DNA from: Methylococcaceae bacterium NSP1-2
Lineage (GTDB): Bacteria > Pseudomonadota > Gammaproteobacteria > Methylococcales > Methylomonadaceae
Assembly (NCBI GenBank): GCA_002256685.1
Contig: NQJH01000136.1
Location: forward strand, 1 to 7,662
Reading direction: 5' to 3'
DNA length: 7,662 bases
In this document: positions 6,355-7,662 of the stretch, in pieces
Numbering within the stretch: position 1 is the stretch's first letter
How the letters are laid out: the number at the start of each line of letters is the position of its first letter
Position numbers and translations under genes: made by a program
The notes under the pieces: model-generated
What the model was told of the DNA's origin: nothing
Database searches by the model: none
Seen by the model: the letters and a program-made list of their open reading frames with translations, nothing else

Positions 6355-6366
6355 TTGAAGACCCTT

Positions 6367-7662
6367 TTACCAACTATGAGTTTTAATGAAAGTTTCAATA
6401 GCGGTTCTTAAACCACTGCTGATTTCATTACTAAAATCGCCAGTTGCATTAATGTTGTTCATTAATTCAGCATGTTCTGATTTCATATACAACTGTAAAG
6501 CAGCTTCAAAATCGAGTACCTTATTCACTTCTATGCTATCAAGGAAACCTTCATTAGCTGCAAACAACGAAACCGCCATTTGCGCGACAGACATCGGCGA
6601 GTATTGATTTTGCTTCATTAATTCCGTGACCCGTTGGCCGCGTTCAATTTGCTTGCGTGTGCTTTCATCCAAGTCCGAAGCGAACTGTGCAAAAGCCGCT
6701 AACTCGCGATATTGCGCCAAATCAAGACGTGTACCACCACCTAATTTCTTGATGATCTTTGTCTGTGCTGCACCACCCACTCGCGATACCGACAAACCGG
6801 CGTTTACAGCTGGACGGATGCCTGAGTTAAACAAGTTGCTCTCAAGGAAAATCTGACCGTCGGTAATGGAAATAACGTTAGTCGGCACGAAAGCAGATAC
6901 GTCACCACCTTGGGTTTCAATAATGGGCAATGCTGTCAAAGAGCCAGTCTTACCTTTTACCTTGCCACCAGTCAGCTTTTCAACTTCATTCGCATTAATA
7001 CGGGATGCTCTTTCCAGCAAACGCGAGTGCAAATAAAACACGTCACCCGGATACGCTTCACGGCCTGGTGGGCGACGCAACAATAAAGAAACCTGACGAT
7101 AAGCCCATGCCTGTTTTGTCAAATCGTCATATATAATCAGGGCATCTTCACCACGGTCTCTAAAGAATTCACCCATCGAACAGCCAGTATAAGGTGCGAT
7201 AAATTGTAGTGCAGCTGACTCAGACGCGGATGCCGCAACAATAATCGTATGCGCCATTGCACCATGCTCTTCCAACTTGCGAACTACGTTGGCAATTGAT
7301 GAGCGTTTTTGACCGATAGCCACATAGATACATTTAATGCCTGTACCTTTTTGATTAATGATGGCATCAATCGCAATAGCTGTTTTACCGGTTTGTCTAT
7401 CCCCAATAATCAATTCCCTCTGTCCACGACCTACTGGAATCATCGCATCAATAGATTTCAAACCCAACTGCACGGGTTGATCAACCGATTGACGGGCAAT
7501 GACGCCCGGCGCAATTTTTTCAATTGGAGCCGTTTCGGTGGTATCAATAGCACCTTTACCATCGATAGGATTACCCAGCGCGTCAACAACACGACCCAGT
7601 AATGCCTCTCCAACAGGAACTTCCAAAATTTTCCCGGTACATTTTACGGTATCGCCTTCAGT
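6367..7662 (-). CDS. atpA: F1Fo ATP synthase alpha subunit, N-terminus outside the window
   Basis: Alpha alternates with beta in the F1 hexamer and holds the non-catalytic nucleotide sites; it also donates the arginine finger to the catalytic site. The visible part is 431 residues, open through the right edge. By comparison with E. coli AtpA (513 aa), about 82 N-terminal residues (most of the beta-barrel domain) are missing. It begins TEGDTVKCTGKILEVPVG. In visible-fragment numbering, P-loop GDRQTGKTA is at 87-95, Walker B ALIIYDD at 174-180, RRPPGREAYPGD at 196-207, the VPTNVISITDGQIFLE segment at 259-274, and the arginine finger Arg294 in SVSRVGGAA. The C-terminal helical domain ends in THSW. 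The TTG at 7626 is an internal Leu codon, not the start. The upstream genes of the operon (atpH, atpF, atpE, atpB) are expected to the right. Confidence 0.98.
   Translation of the reverse strand, partial: TEGDTVKCTGKILEVPVGEALLGRVVDALGNPIDGKGAIDTTETAPIEKIAPGVIARQSVDQPVQLGLKSIDAMIPVGRGQRELIIGDRQTGKTAIAIDAIINQKGTGIKCIYVAIGQKRSSIANVVRKLEEHGAMAHTIIVAASASESAALQFIAPYTGCSMGEFFRDRGEDALIIYDDLTKQAWAYRQVSLLLRRPPGREAYPGDVFYLHSRLLERASRINANEVEKLTGGKVKGKTGSLTALPIIETQGGDVSAFVPTNVISITDGQIFLESNLFNSGIRPAVNAGLSVSRVGGAAQTKIIKKLGGGTRLDLAQYRELAAFAQFASDLDESTRKQIERGQRVTELMKQNQYSPMSVAQMAVSLFAANEGFLDSIEVNKVLDFEAALQLYMKSEHAELMNNINATGDFSNEISSGLRTAIETFIKTHSW

Noticed and set aside
6150..6398. Second minus-strand frame overlapping the atpG start and the atpA end
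   Set aside because: It is a frame-shifted reading of the atpG 5' region; the real atpG frame has a full conserved N-terminus.
5701..7602. Plus-strand open frames antisense to atpG and atpA
   Set aside because: The minus-strand genes are intact, strongly conserved proteins; the antisense frames show no domain or plausible ribosome site.
7624..7626. TTG as the start of atpA
   Set aside because: The frame is open to the window edge and the upstream residues TEGDTVKCTGKI match the internal AtpA sequence.

Overview
The window holds one strand of genes, all read on the minus strand (right to left). It is the distal part of an F1Fo ATP synthase operon (atpA partial, atpG, atpD, atpC), followed by glmU and glmS, the two enzymes that supply UDP-N-acetylglucosamine for the cell wall. 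The order atpAGDC-glmUS, and close resemblance to the E. coli proteins as I recall them (AtpG 287 aa, AtpD 459 aa, AtpC 140 aa, GlmU 457 aa, GlmS 609 aa), point to a gammaproteobacterium. The DNA looks moderately AT-rich. The short palindromic repeats hint at a methanotroph-like or related environmental lineage, but that is only an impression.

Right part (7662-3473): the alpha subunit lacks about 82 N-terminal residues outside the window. Gamma, beta and epsilon are complete. The alpha-gamma gap is 12 nt. The gamma-beta gap is 81 nt and is mostly filled by a 60-bp paired palindromic element with GTAG at both outer ends (BIME-like). The beta-epsilon gap is 53 nt and carries a 25-bp near-perfect palindrome, also with GTAG ends. 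A hairpin plus eight U residues ends the atp unit.

Middle and left (3455-207): glmU starts just after that terminator. It probably uses its own promoter, of which a perfect TATAAT box is visible, or read-through. glmU and glmS overlap by one base (TAATG), with the glmS ribosome binding site inside glmU, so the two are translationally linked. A very strong hairpin-U6 terminator follows glmS. The 3' end of glmS is the classic attTn7 position, and no Tn7-type end is visible there.

Far left (135-1): the first 45 codons of a further minus-strand gene encode an AAA/SMC-like ATPase with a Walker A motif, and the gene runs off the window edge. It is the only non-housekeeping gene here. Together the main genes make ATP and commit fructose-6-phosphate, via GlcN-6-P and GlcNAc-1-P, to UDP-GlcNAc. 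I see no clearly novel multi-gene system. The interest lies in the repeats, the intergenic control regions and the unfinished gene beside attTn7.
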